DNA of 64,000 nt from Gimesia aquarii (GCF_007748195.1 NZ_CP037920.1:4415800-4479799), one strand, 5' to 3'; shown: positions 7,455-17,010, counted from the stretch's first letter. Numbers and translations are program-made. Notes: generated by a model from the letters alone, not told the origin.

Positions 7455-7516
7455 CATGTGACTAGATTTAGGATCTAGTGCCGCGAGGCGTGCAGGTTCA
7501 AGTCCTGTCATCCCCA
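7455..7516 (+). tRNA. tRNA-Leu(UAG) 3' fragment, probable attachment site
   Basis: An anticodon arm (CTAGA, loop TTTAGGA with anticodon TAG, TCTAG), a long leucine-type variable arm (GCCGCGAGGC), a T-arm with GGTTCAAGTCC and a 3' acceptor strand CATCCCCA are all present. The 5' acceptor strand (ATATATG) pairs only at three positions and the D-arm lacks the GG pair and normal stem, so this is not a working tRNA. A preserved 3' half with unrelated sequence before it is what remains at one end of an element integrated in a tRNA gene. No second copy is visible in the window. Confidence 0.6.
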
Positions 7517-7533
7517 ATGAACGATTCGAAAAA

Positions 7534-7567
7534 GACTTAGGGCTTTTTGCCCTGAGTCTTTTTTTGT
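7534..7567 (+). terminator. Rho-independent terminator
   Basis: GACTTAGGGC and GCCCTGAGTC form a ten-base stem (one wobble) with a T5 loop, followed by a run of seven T. It lies 18 bases after the tRNA-Leu fragment and is probably the original terminator of that tRNA gene, supporting the view that the flank right of it is host sequence. Confidence 0.8.
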
Positions 7568-8198
7568 GTGCAGCTCTTCTGGTGTAACCATAGTGTAACG
7601 GGATTGTGTCGACGTTGCTGTGTAATTAATGGACTTTTCGAGGGCAATAATTAATTTGGAAATAGTGCTTGTCGAATTCAAAAGTCTCTTCAAAAACCGT
7701 TTGGTTTACAACTTAGACACCTTCATAATAGTCGTTCATTTTTATCAGTAATGCTTTTAACCATACTCTCTCCTTTTTGAAAAAAGTGAAATATCAGCGA
7801 ACAAATTACTTCCAAATACCTCTCTATATATAATGGATTTTTGATTTTTACTGTTATTATATTTGTGATAAATATGCAGATTATTTACGAAACTCATCTT
7901 GAGTTTGAGGGTTTTGCCTTTTATCCTTTTTCTTCACACAAAAACACGCAGGCACACGATAATGTATTGTGTTTATTGAAATGCTTCACTTCTTCTACTC
8001 AAGGACGAGCCACTTCAATTTTAGTTGCATTATCACCTTTCTGTCACTTTGACAAACAATGAATTGAAAGATTCAGTAGAAAGGCTGAATTCCTGAAGGT
8101 GCGTCTCTTCAATTAAAAAGAGGCACTTCTAAGGAGTAAGGTACGCGCAAAGCTTTTCTACTTTTAGCCTGAATAGCAGCACTGAAGGACTACGTGCC
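7568..8198. other. Gene-free AT-rich stretch with a leader hairpin
   Basis: No convincing gene. The sequence is AT-rich; a 73-codon ORF (7841-8062) has no recognisable features. At about 8099-8129 an interrupted stem (GTGC..CTCTT / AAGAGGCAC) is followed by AAGGAGTAAGG, about 60 bases before the start of the giant surface protein, and may belong to its leader. Confidence 0.4.
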
Positions 8199-11100
8199 AT
8201 GGTACTAAAAGACTGGTTATATTCGTTACGTCACTCATTTAGATATGGTTCCCCCGTTCGTTCTCGTCGCTCAAGCCGACGCAGAAAGAAGCACACATTT
8301 CAATATGTCGCTTCAATTGAAAAGCTCGAACAACGTCAGCTACTCAGTGGTACCAACGATGCCCCCCAATTCGATGATGCTGGAACAGGCTATGCCTGGA
8401 ATGCGGATGAAAATACCGCGATTGGAACGGTTGTGGGAACAGTCGCTGCCGTTGATCCGGACGGGGATACCTTTACGTTCGCGCTGACATCCAGCACCGA
8501 TAAGTTTTCGATAAACGATACAACAGGGGCCATCACGCTGATTGCCGCCCTGGATTATGAAACCAGTCAGTCTGAATCATTTGGAGTTCAGGCAACAGAC
8601 TCTCATGGGAATAGCGCCTCCACAACAGGTGTTGTTTCTGTTGGAGATATATCTGAATCGTCGGGCAGTGGCTCTGCATCAGGCTCAAGCAGTGGTTCCG
8701 CATCAGGTAGTTCTTCCACATCTGGGAGTAGCTCAGCGTCAGGTAGTGGCTCTTCCTCATCAAGTAGTTCGAATTCAGCCAGCGGTTCCAGTTCCACGAG
8801 TGGATCCAGCTCCACCAGTGGTTCAACATCAGGCAGCACGTCTAGCTCAGGTGGTAGCTCTAGTTCGACAAGTGGTTCCTCGTCCGGAAGTAGCTCAACG
8901 AGTGGCTCCGCCTCTACCTCTGGCAGCAACTCTTCGTCAGGCGGCTCATCCTCTTCGGGAAGCAGTTCTGCATCGGGTAGTTCTACAATGTCAGGCAGTA
9001 ATTCTTCATCAGGAGGCGGCAGTTCTTCTTCTGGAAGTGGTTCATCAGGTAGTGGAAGCTCCTCGTCCAGTGGTTCTGGCTATGTTGTAGAAGAAACGCC
9101 CCAGTTCAGCACGAACTATCAGGGGGAAGGCTACTATTACTGGAAAGTTTCTGAAAATGCCGCGATTGGCACTGTAGTTGGAACTGTGAAAGCCGTTGAT
9201 CTTCAAGATCAGGCAATTACGTTCTCTCTGACATCAGGCAGTGAAACGTTCTCGATTGATTCCGTCACAGGTGAAGTGACATTAATTGCTCCTCTGGATT
9301 ATGCCACAGCGATGTACCTCACCTTCACTGTGCAAGCCACTGACACAGATGGAAATACAGCCAACGCACAGGTAGACGTGGTTCTGGAACAGACTCAGCA
9401 AGCACCGCAATTTGGACAAACGACAAATTACATCACCGTTGCGGAAGACACTGCTGTGGGCTCAGTCATTGGAACCCTCCAGGCAACAGACGCCCAGGGC
9501 GATGCGATTACCTATGAAGTTACGTATGGTGGAGAAACCTTTGCCATTGATGCGATAACGGGAGCGATCACATTGCTGGCAGCGCTCGACTATGAAACTA
9601 GCGGTTTTGATCTCTTTTCCGTTCAAGCCACAGACACAAACGGAAACAGCTCCACGATCTGGACTCAGGTAACTATTGATGATGTCGAGAATGAGCCGAA
9701 CAATAACAGCTCAGGTTCAGGAAGCGGTTCGTCCTCTGCTTCCAGTAGTGGATCATCGTCATCAAGTAATTCGACATCCAGTAGCACTTCTGGTTCTGCA
9801 TCCACATCTGGAAGCAGCTCAAGCTCAGGCAGCTCTTCCAGTTCAACCAGTGGTTCCACATCGGGTAGTACGTCCGGTTCGTCCTCTGCTTCTGGTAGTG
9901 GATCATCGTCATCTAGTAGTTCAACATCCAGTAGCACTTCTGGTTCTGCATCCACATCTGGAAGCAGCTCAAGCTCAGGCAGCTCTTCCAGTTCAACCAG
10001 TGGTTCCACATCGGGTAGTACGTCCGGTTCGTCCTCTGCTTCCGGTAGTGGATCATCGTCATCTAGTAGTTCAACATCCAGTAGCACTTCTGGTTCTGCA
10101 TCCACGTCTGGAAGTAGCTCAAGCTCAGGCAGTTCTTCCAGTTCAACCAGTGGTTCCACATCGGGTAGTACGTCCGGTTCGTCCTCTACTTCCGGTAGTG
10201 GATCATCGTCATCTAGTAGTTCAACATCCAGTAGCACCTCTGGTTCTGCATCTACATCTGGCAGTGCCTCAAGTTCAACGAGTGGATCAATATCAGGAAG
10301 TTCGTCTGGCTCTGGCGGTGGTTCAGCTTCATCAAGCGGATCTTCGTCAGGGGGGAGTGGTTCTTCAGGCGGTGATACTTCCAGCTCAGGAAGTGGATCT
10401 GGCTCCTCCAGCGGATCAAATTCGACGAGTGGTTCGGCGTCGGGAGAAGATCCTTATGCTGATTTAGTAGATGCTTATAATGCAGGAGTAGCAGCCGCAA
10501 CGGATATGCTAGAACAAGAGGAAACAGCAGCATGGGATGATTATCATAATTCAACTAATGGTAGCATTAACGATTACAAAAATGTTACTGACAATTTACA
10601 AAGCACATATGATTCCGCTATAGCATCAGCAGAGTCAGCATACTCAACAAGTATAGATTCAATAGCTACCAACCTGGACGGTTTTATCGATACAGCACTA
10701 CAGGGGGCAATTTCAGATCTTGAAGATGCTTCTAATACGCTTGATGCTGCATTAGATCAGATTGCAATAGATCATCCAACAATTGCTGCTGAAAAAAACA
10801 TAGGTAGTGGTTCTACCTCATCGAGTGGATCAACATCGGGGTCATCATCAGGTAGCGGATCAGGATCATCTAGCACAACCACTTCTGGCAGTGCATCAAG
10901 TTCTACCAGCAATTCTACGTCAGGCAGTACTTCTAGTTCCGCTTCATCCTCAGGGAGCAGTTCATCCCCGACGAGTGGATCCACTTCCTCTTCGGGGAGT
11001 ACTTCGGGTTCAAGCAATGGCTCAGCTTCATCAAGTGGGGCCTCATCGGGAAGCAGTAGCACATCCTACTCAGGGAGTGGGTCGGGATCTTCAAGTGGGT

Positions 11101-13763
11101 CGAATTCTGGCAATAATACCAACCCACTTCCACCTGATTATTTAAGTGAGGCGATCACAGTAAATCAAGATGGATCATATGTATTAGCATCAACTGGTGA
11201 TACATATAAAGATGGAGCGGCGGCGGCTTGGATCGATTATATTAACGGGAATCATCCTGCACTGAGCAACCAGGCATCTACCATCGATTCAATAAATTCT
11301 GATTATGAAAATGAATCCAGTAATAATAATGATTCCTATGTTAATTCAATTTTGAATGCGAATACTACTTATTCGGATGCTGTTAATTCAGCAAATGCAT
11401 CATATTCTCAAGGGATAATTTCAGTATTTGGCACTTACTTTAGTGACTTAGGGACAGCAGTTAACAATTACAATTCTGCATCAAGTCAAGCTCATGACAC
11501 GTGGGTGACAACTACTATTGCTGCAGCCAAAGCATACATCAGTACCGTTGGTTCTGCTTGGGGAACTTATCAAACGACAGTCGTTCAAGCAGCTATTGAT
11601 GCCAAAAGCCAGATGGAGCAGGCAATTTTCGCTTACCAAGACTGGTATCAGAATGAGCCATATCCTCACGGATATAGTGGGACAGATGCCGATGGAGATG
11701 GAATTTATGAGATCCCCGGTGGACCAGATTTGGTACCAGGAAAACAACATGATCTAGCTGTCACGATTGCAACTATTGATCTAGATTTACAGACTAAATA
11801 TGCGAATGCATCTTATACTTACGCAATCGCAAAATGGGATGCCTGGTTAACTTATCTGACAGATACCACTCATGCTAACAAAGAGTACAACATAGGAATT
11901 ACTAATGCAGAAAAAGACTATAAGCTTGCAGCAGACAGAGCAGCAACGGATTTTAAAAAATCATTAGTCACTTTGGAAGAGTCACGAGATAAGGCGATAA
12001 CCAACGCCAACACTGCATACATCATTGATTTAGCTACTGCAACCAAGAATTTATTGGCTGCTCAGTCGTTGACAAATGGGACACGTTCTATCGATACAAA
12101 CAATGCAGCATCAGCTCGACTTCAGGCCGAAATTAGTTTACGCCAGTCTTTCTTAAACGCAGAGAGTTCTGCCTGGTATCAATCTCAGCTTAATAACTCA
12201 AGTTTATCAACTGCTGACGCATCAGATAGAGAAGCATGGGAAAATGAAATTACAAACGCAACACTTGGCATGTCTAGTTCCGTATTGGGGATTTCAACTT
12301 CGGTAAACAATTCCATGATTAGTGCTGTGACCAATGCTGCATCATCAGTTGCTGGCATCATTCTAACTTATACCCAAAGTACAACAAATGCGGATCGCAA
12401 TCTTGAGAACGGAACTACTACCGCCGCCGCCAGCCTGATAAACGGTTTGCTTGGTGCAGATAATTCCTATGCTAGTAAAGTCATCTCAGCCAGTGCTGCC
12501 TGGGCTAACACATTAGAAGGATTAAAAGCCAACTTCATAATTGGACAAGCAAATATTGTCACTATCAATGAAAAACAAAAAGAAGCTCTGGCACGTGATG
12601 AAAAAATAAAAACGGCCCAAGAATATCTCGATCAAGTCACCAACGAAACAAGTTCGCCTGATTATTATCTGGATGGTAATAATTATCAGGATGCATTTAA
12701 CTTTGTTCCTGAAGCATATTATTATGATGCTGGATTGTATTTAGATTTCGGTGCCCCTTTAGGGTCTCGTGTTGAAGATGCTCAAACTCTAATTTCTCAA
12801 TTAGAAGGAGGGGCATCGGGAAGTGGCTCGACATCCAGCAGTGGCTCAACTCCCGGTAGTTCTTCTAGCTCGGGTAGCGGCTCTGCTTCTGGAGAAGGTT
12901 CTACGTCATCCAGTGGGAGTTCATCTACTAGCTCGTCCTCCCCAGAAGAAGGTGATTCAACTAATTATACTCCTGATGAACAACAATTGTTAGATACTGA
13001 AGGCTTATCAGATCGACAGAGAGAGGGAATCAGGAGACTAATAGACGTAATCCGTTCTACGGCTTCCCAGCAGACTCCAGATGACCCCGAATGGGTAGGT
13101 TACGAAGTAAACCCAGGTAACGGAGAACATGAAAGTATCTCTGGAACCTGTGGACGTTTCAAAACTTTGTTCGACCAGGAAATAGAAAAATATAAACTGT
13201 CAGAGAAAGAAAGATTAGAAGGACTCGAACAAAGCTTGAAACAAAAGGAACAGGAAATACTGAGGGAGCGACGACGTGGTAATACCAGTAATGATCTCCA
13301 AGGCGTTAGAGACGAACTAGCTAGGGTTCAGACTTCACTCAACTTAGTGAATGGGAGACCCTTTCATTATTACAGTATTGCCTTACTAGAAATCGACTGG
13401 TCAGTGCCTAAGAATGCTCCCGTGGATGCAACGGGGCATGTAGCGATTGTGATTAGAACCGCTGCATTGGGAATTATTGGTTATGTGGATGGTGGAGCTG
13501 AAATTGGATCCAGACAAGGCAACATTGGAGGGGAGGGCAATATATTCTTTCCTGAGGATATAGACCCCAATGTACTTTTACCATTGGGAGACGAGAAAGC
13601 TCTTTACGATGCTAATAAGTTTTGGCAAGATAAATTCAAAGAGGAGAGACAAAAAAGAATGCAAGATGCTTTAGATGCTGGATGGCAACCCGCAGGGCCT
13701 GGAGCCATGCCACCAGGAGTCGAGCCATTCACTGACCTCTGGGACTGGATCTTTGGATATTGA
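8199..13763 (+). CDS. Giant Ser/Gly-rich cadherin-type surface protein with putative papain-like C-terminal domain
   Basis: 1854 residues. The N-terminus is strongly basic and contains LEQRQLLS (residues 44-51), the LEPR-XLL-type motif of planctomycete exported surface proteins. Three cadherin-like domains follow (about 53-150, 297-397, 400-497; DAPQF, ENTAIGTVVGTV, FSINDTTGAITL, LDYE motifs), which usually bind calcium. Long Ser/Gly linkers separate them, including a 150-base tandem repeat at 9721-10275. Two Ala/Ser/Tyr/Asp-rich helical regions follow (about 750-870 and 980-1530). The last 200 residues form a globular domain with Cys1651 (GTCGRF), His1747 (GHVAIV) and Asp1764 (YVDGG), resembling a Cys-His-Asp papain-like site. 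Probably an adhesin or cell-surface enzyme; the catalytic idea is inference. Confidence 0.85.
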   Translation: MVLKDWLYSLRHSFRYGSPVRSRRSSRRRKKHTFQYVASIEKLEQRQLLSGTNDAPQFDDAGTGYAWNADENTAIGTVVGTVAAVDPDGDTFTFALTSSTDKFSINDTTGAITLIAALDYETSQSESFGVQATDSHGNSASTTGVVSVGDISESSGSGSASGSSSGSASGSSSTSGSSSASGSGSSSSSSSNSASGSSSTSGSSSTSGSTSGSTSSSGGSSSSTSGSSSGSSSTSGSASTSGSNSSSGGSSSSGSSSASGSSTMSGSNSSSGGGSSSSGSGSSGSGSSSSSGSGYVVEETPQFSTNYQGEGYYYWKVSENAAIGTVVGTVKAVDLQDQAITFSLTSGSETFSIDSVTGEVTLIAPLDYATAMYLTFTVQATDTDGNTANAQVDVVLEQTQQAPQFGQTTNYITVAEDTAVGSVIGTLQATDAQGDAITYEVTYGGETFAIDAITGAITLLAALDYETSGFDLFSVQATDTNGNSSTIWTQVTIDDVENEPNNNSSGSGSGSSSASSSGSSSSSNSTSSSTSGSASTSGSSSSSGSSSSSTSGSTSGSTSGSSSASGSGSSSSSSSTSSSTSGSASTSGSSSSSGSSSSSTSGSTSGSTSGSSSASGSGSSSSSSSTSSSTSGSASTSGSSSSSGSSSSSTSGSTSGSTSGSSSTSGSGSSSSSSSTSSSTSGSASTSGSASSSTSGSISGSSSGSGGGSASSSGSSSGGSGSSGGDTSSSGSGSGSSSGSNSTSGSASGEDPYADLVDAYNAGVAAATDMLEQEETAAWDDYHNSTNGSINDYKNVTDNLQSTYDSAIASAESAYSTSIDSIATNLDGFIDTALQGAISDLEDASNTLDAALDQIAIDHPTIAAEKNIGSGSTSSSGSTSGSSSGSGSGSSSTTTSGSASSSTSNSTSGSTSSSASSSGSSSSPTSGSTSSSGSTSGSSNGSASSSGASSGSSSTSYSGSGSGSSSGSNSGNNTNPLPPDYLSEAITVNQDGSYVLASTGDTYKDGAAAAWIDYINGNHPALSNQASTIDSINSDYENESSNNNDSYVNSILNANTTYSDAVNSANASYSQGIISVFGTYFSDLGTAVNNYNSASSQAHDTWVTTTIAAAKAYISTVGSAWGTYQTTVVQAAIDAKSQMEQAIFAYQDWYQNEPYPHGYSGTDADGDGIYEIPGGPDLVPGKQHDLAVTIATIDLDLQTKYANASYTYAIAKWDAWLTYLTDTTHANKEYNIGITNAEKDYKLAADRAATDFKKSLVTLEESRDKAITNANTAYIIDLATATKNLLAAQSLTNGTRSIDTNNAASARLQAEISLRQSFLNAESSAWYQSQLNNSSLSTADASDREAWENEITNATLGMSSSVLGISTSVNNSMISAVTNAASSVAGIILTYTQSTTNADRNLENGTTTAAASLINGLLGADNSYASKVISASAAWANTLEGLKANFIIGQANIVTINEKQKEALARDEKIKTAQEYLDQVTNETSSPDYYLDGNNYQDAFNFVPEAYYYDAGLYLDFGAPLGSRVEDAQTLISQLEGGASGSGSTSSSGSTPGSSSSSGSGSASGEGSTSSSGSSSTSSSSPEEGDSTNYTPDEQQLLDTEGLSDRQREGIRRLIDVIRSTASQQTPDDPEWVGYEVNPGNGEHESISGTCGRFKTLFDQEIEKYKLSEKERLEGLEQSLKQKEQEILRERRRGNTSNDLQGVRDELARVQTSLNLVNGRPFHYYSIALLEIDWSVPKNAPVDATGHVAIVIRTAALGIIGYVDGGAEIGSRQGNIGGEGNIFFPEDIDPNVLLPLGDEKALYDANKFWQDKFKEERQKRMQDALDAGWQPAGPGAMPPGVEPFTDLWDWIFGY
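9721..10275 (+). repeat. In-frame 150-base tandem repeat, about 3.7 copies
   Basis: Units begin at 9721, 9871, 10021 and 10171 and are nearly identical (for example GTCCTCTGCTTC at the same phase in each of the first three). Each encodes 50 residues of Ser/Gly/Thr linker in the surface protein. The third and fourth units differ by a few synonymous or conservative changes and the last is cut short. Such units expand or contract by slippage or recombination. Confidence 0.9.
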
Positions 13764-13822
13764 ACATTTGAGTGCTCCGCTGATAAAGACTTCGATCTTA
13801 ACAGGAATTGAAAGTTGCTATA

Positions 13823-14581
13823 ATGAAAATATACTCAAAAGGGATAGCAGTATTCTTAATACTGTTATTGATAGTTTTGGGGGCATACTACCAATTTACA
13901 AAAAGACCGGATTACCCGACTAAATGGCGTAGTGAAGGAACGCAGCTTGGTAAACTATCCCAGATCAGTATGGCATTGGACCTCTATAGCCAGAAATATG
14001 GAACATTACCTCCTGCTTATACCGTTGATAAGGAGGGGAATAGACTGCACAGCTGGAGAACACTTCTTTTGCCATATTACGGTGAACCATACAAATCTCT
14101 CTATGAAAAAATTGACCTCTCAAAGCCATGGAACAGTCCGGAAAATTCAAAAATCAGCACTGATATTTATTATGTGGGGAAAGATCGCTGGAATCCGAAA
14201 GGAGCATCTCATCTGGCAATAGTGGGACCAGAATCTGCATGGAATAATTTGAAGTTTAAGAATACAGAAAATGGTGGAGAAAAAAATAATTCTTTTCTAT
14301 TGATCGTTGAAATTGAGAATAGTGAGATACATTGGTCGGAACCTCAAGATCTTGAGCTCGATCAGATTGAAGAGAGTAAAACGAGGAAACCTTTAATTAA
14401 AGGAGTAGGAATCAAATTTAAAAATGGCAGACTGATAATAGAAGAAACGTATCACTTTCTTGATTTGAAAGAATTAAAAAAACAGGCCACCTTTAAAAAA
14501 ACAATTTTGAAACCTTCTCAAAAAAATAGACTCGACCGAGAAAAAAACGTTCCAGAGCAGCAAAATATTGAAGTCTTATAA
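13823..14581 (+). CDS. DUF1559-like membrane-anchored protein
   Basis: 252 residues. An N-terminal membrane helix (about 5-24) is followed by a domain with LGKLSQISMALDLYSQKYGT, LPPAY and LHSWRTLLLPYY, the core signature of planctomycete DUF1559 proteins, which are secreted pseudopilin-like proteins of unknown role. The prepilin cleavage motif [10 protein letters not shown] is missing, so it would stay as a simple membrane-anchored form. The C-terminal 40 residues are Lys-rich. A TTG at 13808 is an upstream alternative; the ATG is preferred because AGGAA sits too close to the TTG. It follows the surface protein by 60 bases and may be cotranscribed. Confidence 0.6.
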   Translation: MKIYSKGIAVFLILLLIVLGAYYQFTKRPDYPTKWRSEGTQLGKLSQISMALDLYSQKYGTLPPAYTVDKEGNRLHSWRTLLLPYYGEPYKSLYEKIDLSKPWNSPENSKISTDIYYVGKDRWNPKGASHLAIVGPESAWNNLKFKNTENGGEKNNSFLLIVEIENSEIHWSEPQDLELDQIEESKTRKPLIKGVGIKFKNGRLIIEETYHFLDLKELKKQATFKKTILKPSQKNRLDREKNVPEQQNIEVL

Positions 14582-14678
14582 ATCGTGTGTCAATATGGTC
14601 ACTGACACACCGCTGGTAAGCCTGGCTGCAAACGTATTTCTAAGTTATTAATCGAGTTCAATTGAAAATAATACACCA

Positions 14679-16046
14679 ATGACGCAAACATCCAAGATCA
14701 TCCTCGGTATGGGAACAGGCCGGTGCGGAACACTTTCTCTGGCAGAAATTCTAAACGGCCAGCCAAACACGCATGTCACGCATGAAGAGGCTCCTTTGTT
14801 ACCGTGGGACCATGAACCGAATAGTGGAATCATCGCCAAGAGATTTGCCCGTATGCGACGGAAACGGAATGCGGAGTTTGTAGGGGATATTGCTTCGTTT
14901 TACCTGCCGTATGTAGATGAGATTATAGAAACAGAACCAGATGTTCGGATTATCTGTCTGAAACGAGATAAGGATTCTGTTGTTAAAAGTTTCTGTCGCT
15001 GGCTTGATCAGGTGCATCCACTTCCCACCAATCATTGGGCGAAAGAACTGCCACCGGGCTGGCATTATGAGCCGAACTGGTCACGCATTTTTCCCAAGTA
15101 TAACATCCAAAGTCGGGAAGCAGGCATCGCCCGTTACTGGGATGAGTACAACGAGCGAGCAGAAACACTCGCTAAAGAATTTCCTGATCAACTGAGAATT
15201 GTGGATGTGGAACAACTGAACGATGAAGCAGGGATTCGCGAATTGCTGACCTTCGTGGGAATCCCAAAAGACCAGCAGGTTAATCATGCGGGATTACATA
15301 CACACAAATCAAGCAAGACTCTCACTCAAAAAGCAGCCCCCCGTGCCTCGGCTCATCCGATGGACCCCAAAAAGTGTGTTGTATTGGTTCCTTATTCTGG
15401 CAGTATCGTTCCACAGTGTGAACAGTCCCTCAAAGAATTGGAACGTCGAGGATATGTAGTACGTCGTATCAGAGGTTACGCAGCCATTGATCAGGGGCGC
15501 AATCAACTGGCAACCAATGCGTTAAAAGATGGCTTTGAAGAGACGATGTGGATTGATTCTGACATCGGCTTCTTTCCCGATGCCATTGAAAAACTGAGAA
15601 AGCACAATCTGCCGATTTCCTGTGGTATCTATCCCAAAAAAGGCAAGCGGGAATTGGCCTGTCATGTATTGCCAGGCACACCGAAGATGGTGTTCGGTAA
15701 TGGTGGGGGGCTGATTGAGATCTTATATGCGGGAACCGGCTTTCTGCATATCCGCCGGGAGGTTTACCGAAAGATTCAGGAAGAATTGAAACTTCCCATG
15801 TGTAACGAACGCTTCGGCGAGACAATGATTCCTTTTTTTCATCCGATGCTCTATCAGCGTGACGATGGCTATGACTATCTGGCGGAAGATTATTCCTTCT
15901 GCCAGCGCGCCCGCGCCTGTGGCTATCAGATCATGGCAGACACCACCGTCCGACTCTGGCACGTTGGTACCTACGCCTACGGCTGGGAAGACGCTGGCAA
16001 AGAACCAGAGCGCTTCGGCTCTTTTACACTGAATTTTAATCAGTAG
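14679..16046 (+). CDS. Fusion of a sulfotransferase-like domain and a GT-A glycosyltransferase-like domain
   Basis: 455 residues. Residues 1-215 are sulfotransferase-like: GTGRCGTLSL near the N-terminus is the PAPS 5'-phosphosulfate-binding loop, and ICLKRDKDSVVKSF matches the 3'-phosphate-binding region. Residues about 225-450 resemble a GT-A glycosyltransferase: CVVLVPYSGSI, then YAAIDQGRNQLATNAL, and MWIDSDIGFFP with a DxD-type metal/nucleotide-sugar site, ending in LWHVGTYAYGW. The linker is about ten residues. It may make and sulfate a surface glycan, but no substrate can be deduced. The DUF1559-like gene upstream ends 97 bases before and the PAS-AraC gene downstream is convergent. Confidence 0.75.
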   Translation: MTQTSKIILGMGTGRCGTLSLAEILNGQPNTHVTHEEAPLLPWDHEPNSGIIAKRFARMRRKRNAEFVGDIASFYLPYVDEIIETEPDVRIICLKRDKDSVVKSFCRWLDQVHPLPTNHWAKELPPGWHYEPNWSRIFPKYNIQSREAGIARYWDEYNERAETLAKEFPDQLRIVDVEQLNDEAGIRELLTFVGIPKDQQVNHAGLHTHKSSKTLTQKAAPRASAHPMDPKKCVVLVPYSGSIVPQCEQSLKELERRGYVVRRIRGYAAIDQGRNQLATNALKDGFEETMWIDSDIGFFPDAIEKLRKHNLPISCGIYPKKGKRELACHVLPGTPKMVFGNGGGLIEILYAGTGFLHIRREVYRKIQEELKLPMCNERFGETMIPFFHPMLYQRDDGYDYLAEDYSFCQRARACGYQIMADTTVRLWHVGTYAYGWEDAGKEPERFGSFTLNFNQ

Positions 16047-16281
16047 GTCAGTAGTACTCTTAGATCTGTTAATCAGTTCTTTGACGCCGTGTGGTTTGAA
16101 ATCGATCATCTTAAACTGGGAAATAGTGTTTATGATGGCATGTTAAAAAGCAACACCTACCGAATCTCTTTTCGCATTGGGAGACAGCGGTATAAAAGAT
16201 ACACACGATGTCGTCACTGCCTGTGGGATTTTGGGTCATCAGGCAGAACCTTACCCATATCTTTATCCGATTTGCCTACTG

Positions 16282-17010
16282 CTATTCCTGATTCCTGAAC
16301 GCGGAAGGAGTCACACTGGTCGCGTTTCTGAAGGCTCGAGTAAATGCGCTGTGATCGTAGAAGCCGCAAGCGACTGCGATCTCAGCAACGGTTTTGTTTG
16401 TGTCACGCAGCATTCGCGAAGCGGCGGCAATTCGAATTCTGGTGATGAGTTGAGTCGGGGTCAGTCCAAAAATTCGCTTTGTAAATCGTGTGAGTTGCTG
16501 TGGAGTCAGGTCTGACTTCTCAGCCAGTGTAGAGGGTGTGACTCCATTGGATAGCGATCTTTCAAAATCATCCAATACCCGCGCAAAACCTTCCGGAATT
16601 TCTTCAGTTTGCACGGGTACGCGGACATCACGTGAAAACCCTATGATGCCGACAATTTGGCCCTCGCCATTCGGAATCGGTAACTTGGTTGTCACGCACC
16701 AAACCGGTTCGTGCCGACTGTTCCACTGCATTTCGAGATGCTCAAGCAACGGTTGACCGGTCCGCAGCACTTCCTCATCCTGTTCAGAAGGAACATTTCC
16801 GAAGTTGCCCTGACAGAGATCACGGGGCCTCTTTCCAATGGCGTCAGCCTTGCTATTTAGCCCATGACGATTCACCAACGATTCGTTTACCGTTACATAG
16901 CGACCGGCGGCATCTTTTACAAAGAAGGCGACATCGGGGGCAGAATCAAAAAGAGCTGATAGAATGGTCACATCGATGGAGGCAAGATTGTTTCCAGGTG
17001 TGTGCGTCAT
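16282..17010 (-). CDS. AraC-family regulator with an N-terminal PAS domain
   Basis: About 242 residues from this start. Residues roughly 10-120 are a PAS sensor domain (DVAFFVKDAAGRYVTVNESL … QIVGIIGFSRDV); residues about 140-240 carry two helix-turn-helix motifs of the AraC/XylS family (TPQQLTRFTKRIFGLTPTQL and VAEIAVACGFYDHSAFTRAF, ending TPSAFR). Such proteins activate sugar or stress genes in response to a ligand. The ATG at 17010 (MTHTPGN) is chosen; a longer ORF to 17124 would add 38 residues that look unlike protein. It is divergent from the remnant and S9 peptidase genes, which it may control. Confidence 0.85.
   Translation of the reverse strand: MTHTPGNNLASIDVTILSALFDSAPDVAFFVKDAAGRYVTVNESLVNRHGLNSKADAIGKRPRDLCQGNFGNVPSEQDEEVLRTGQPLLEHLEMQWNSRHEPVWCVTTKLPIPNGEGQIVGIIGFSRDVRVPVQTEEIPEGFARVLDDFERSLSNGVTPSTLAEKSDLTPQQLTRFTKRIFGLTPTQLITRIRIAAASRMLRDTNKTVAEIAVACGFYDHSAFTRAFRNATSVTPSAFRNQE

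Noticed and set aside
7434-7516. A complete tRNA-Leu gene
   Set aside because: The 5' acceptor strand pairs at three of seven positions and the D-arm lacks the GG and a proper stem; only the 3' half fits.
7841-8062. 73-codon plus-strand ORF with a hydrophobic start
   Set aside because: AT-rich non-coding region, no ribosome binding site, no conserved pattern.
9665-10237. Minus-strand Pro/Leu/Glu/Asp-rich ORF within the surface protein gene
   Set aside because: It is the reverse reading of the repetitive Ser/Gly codons; no start signal, no domain.
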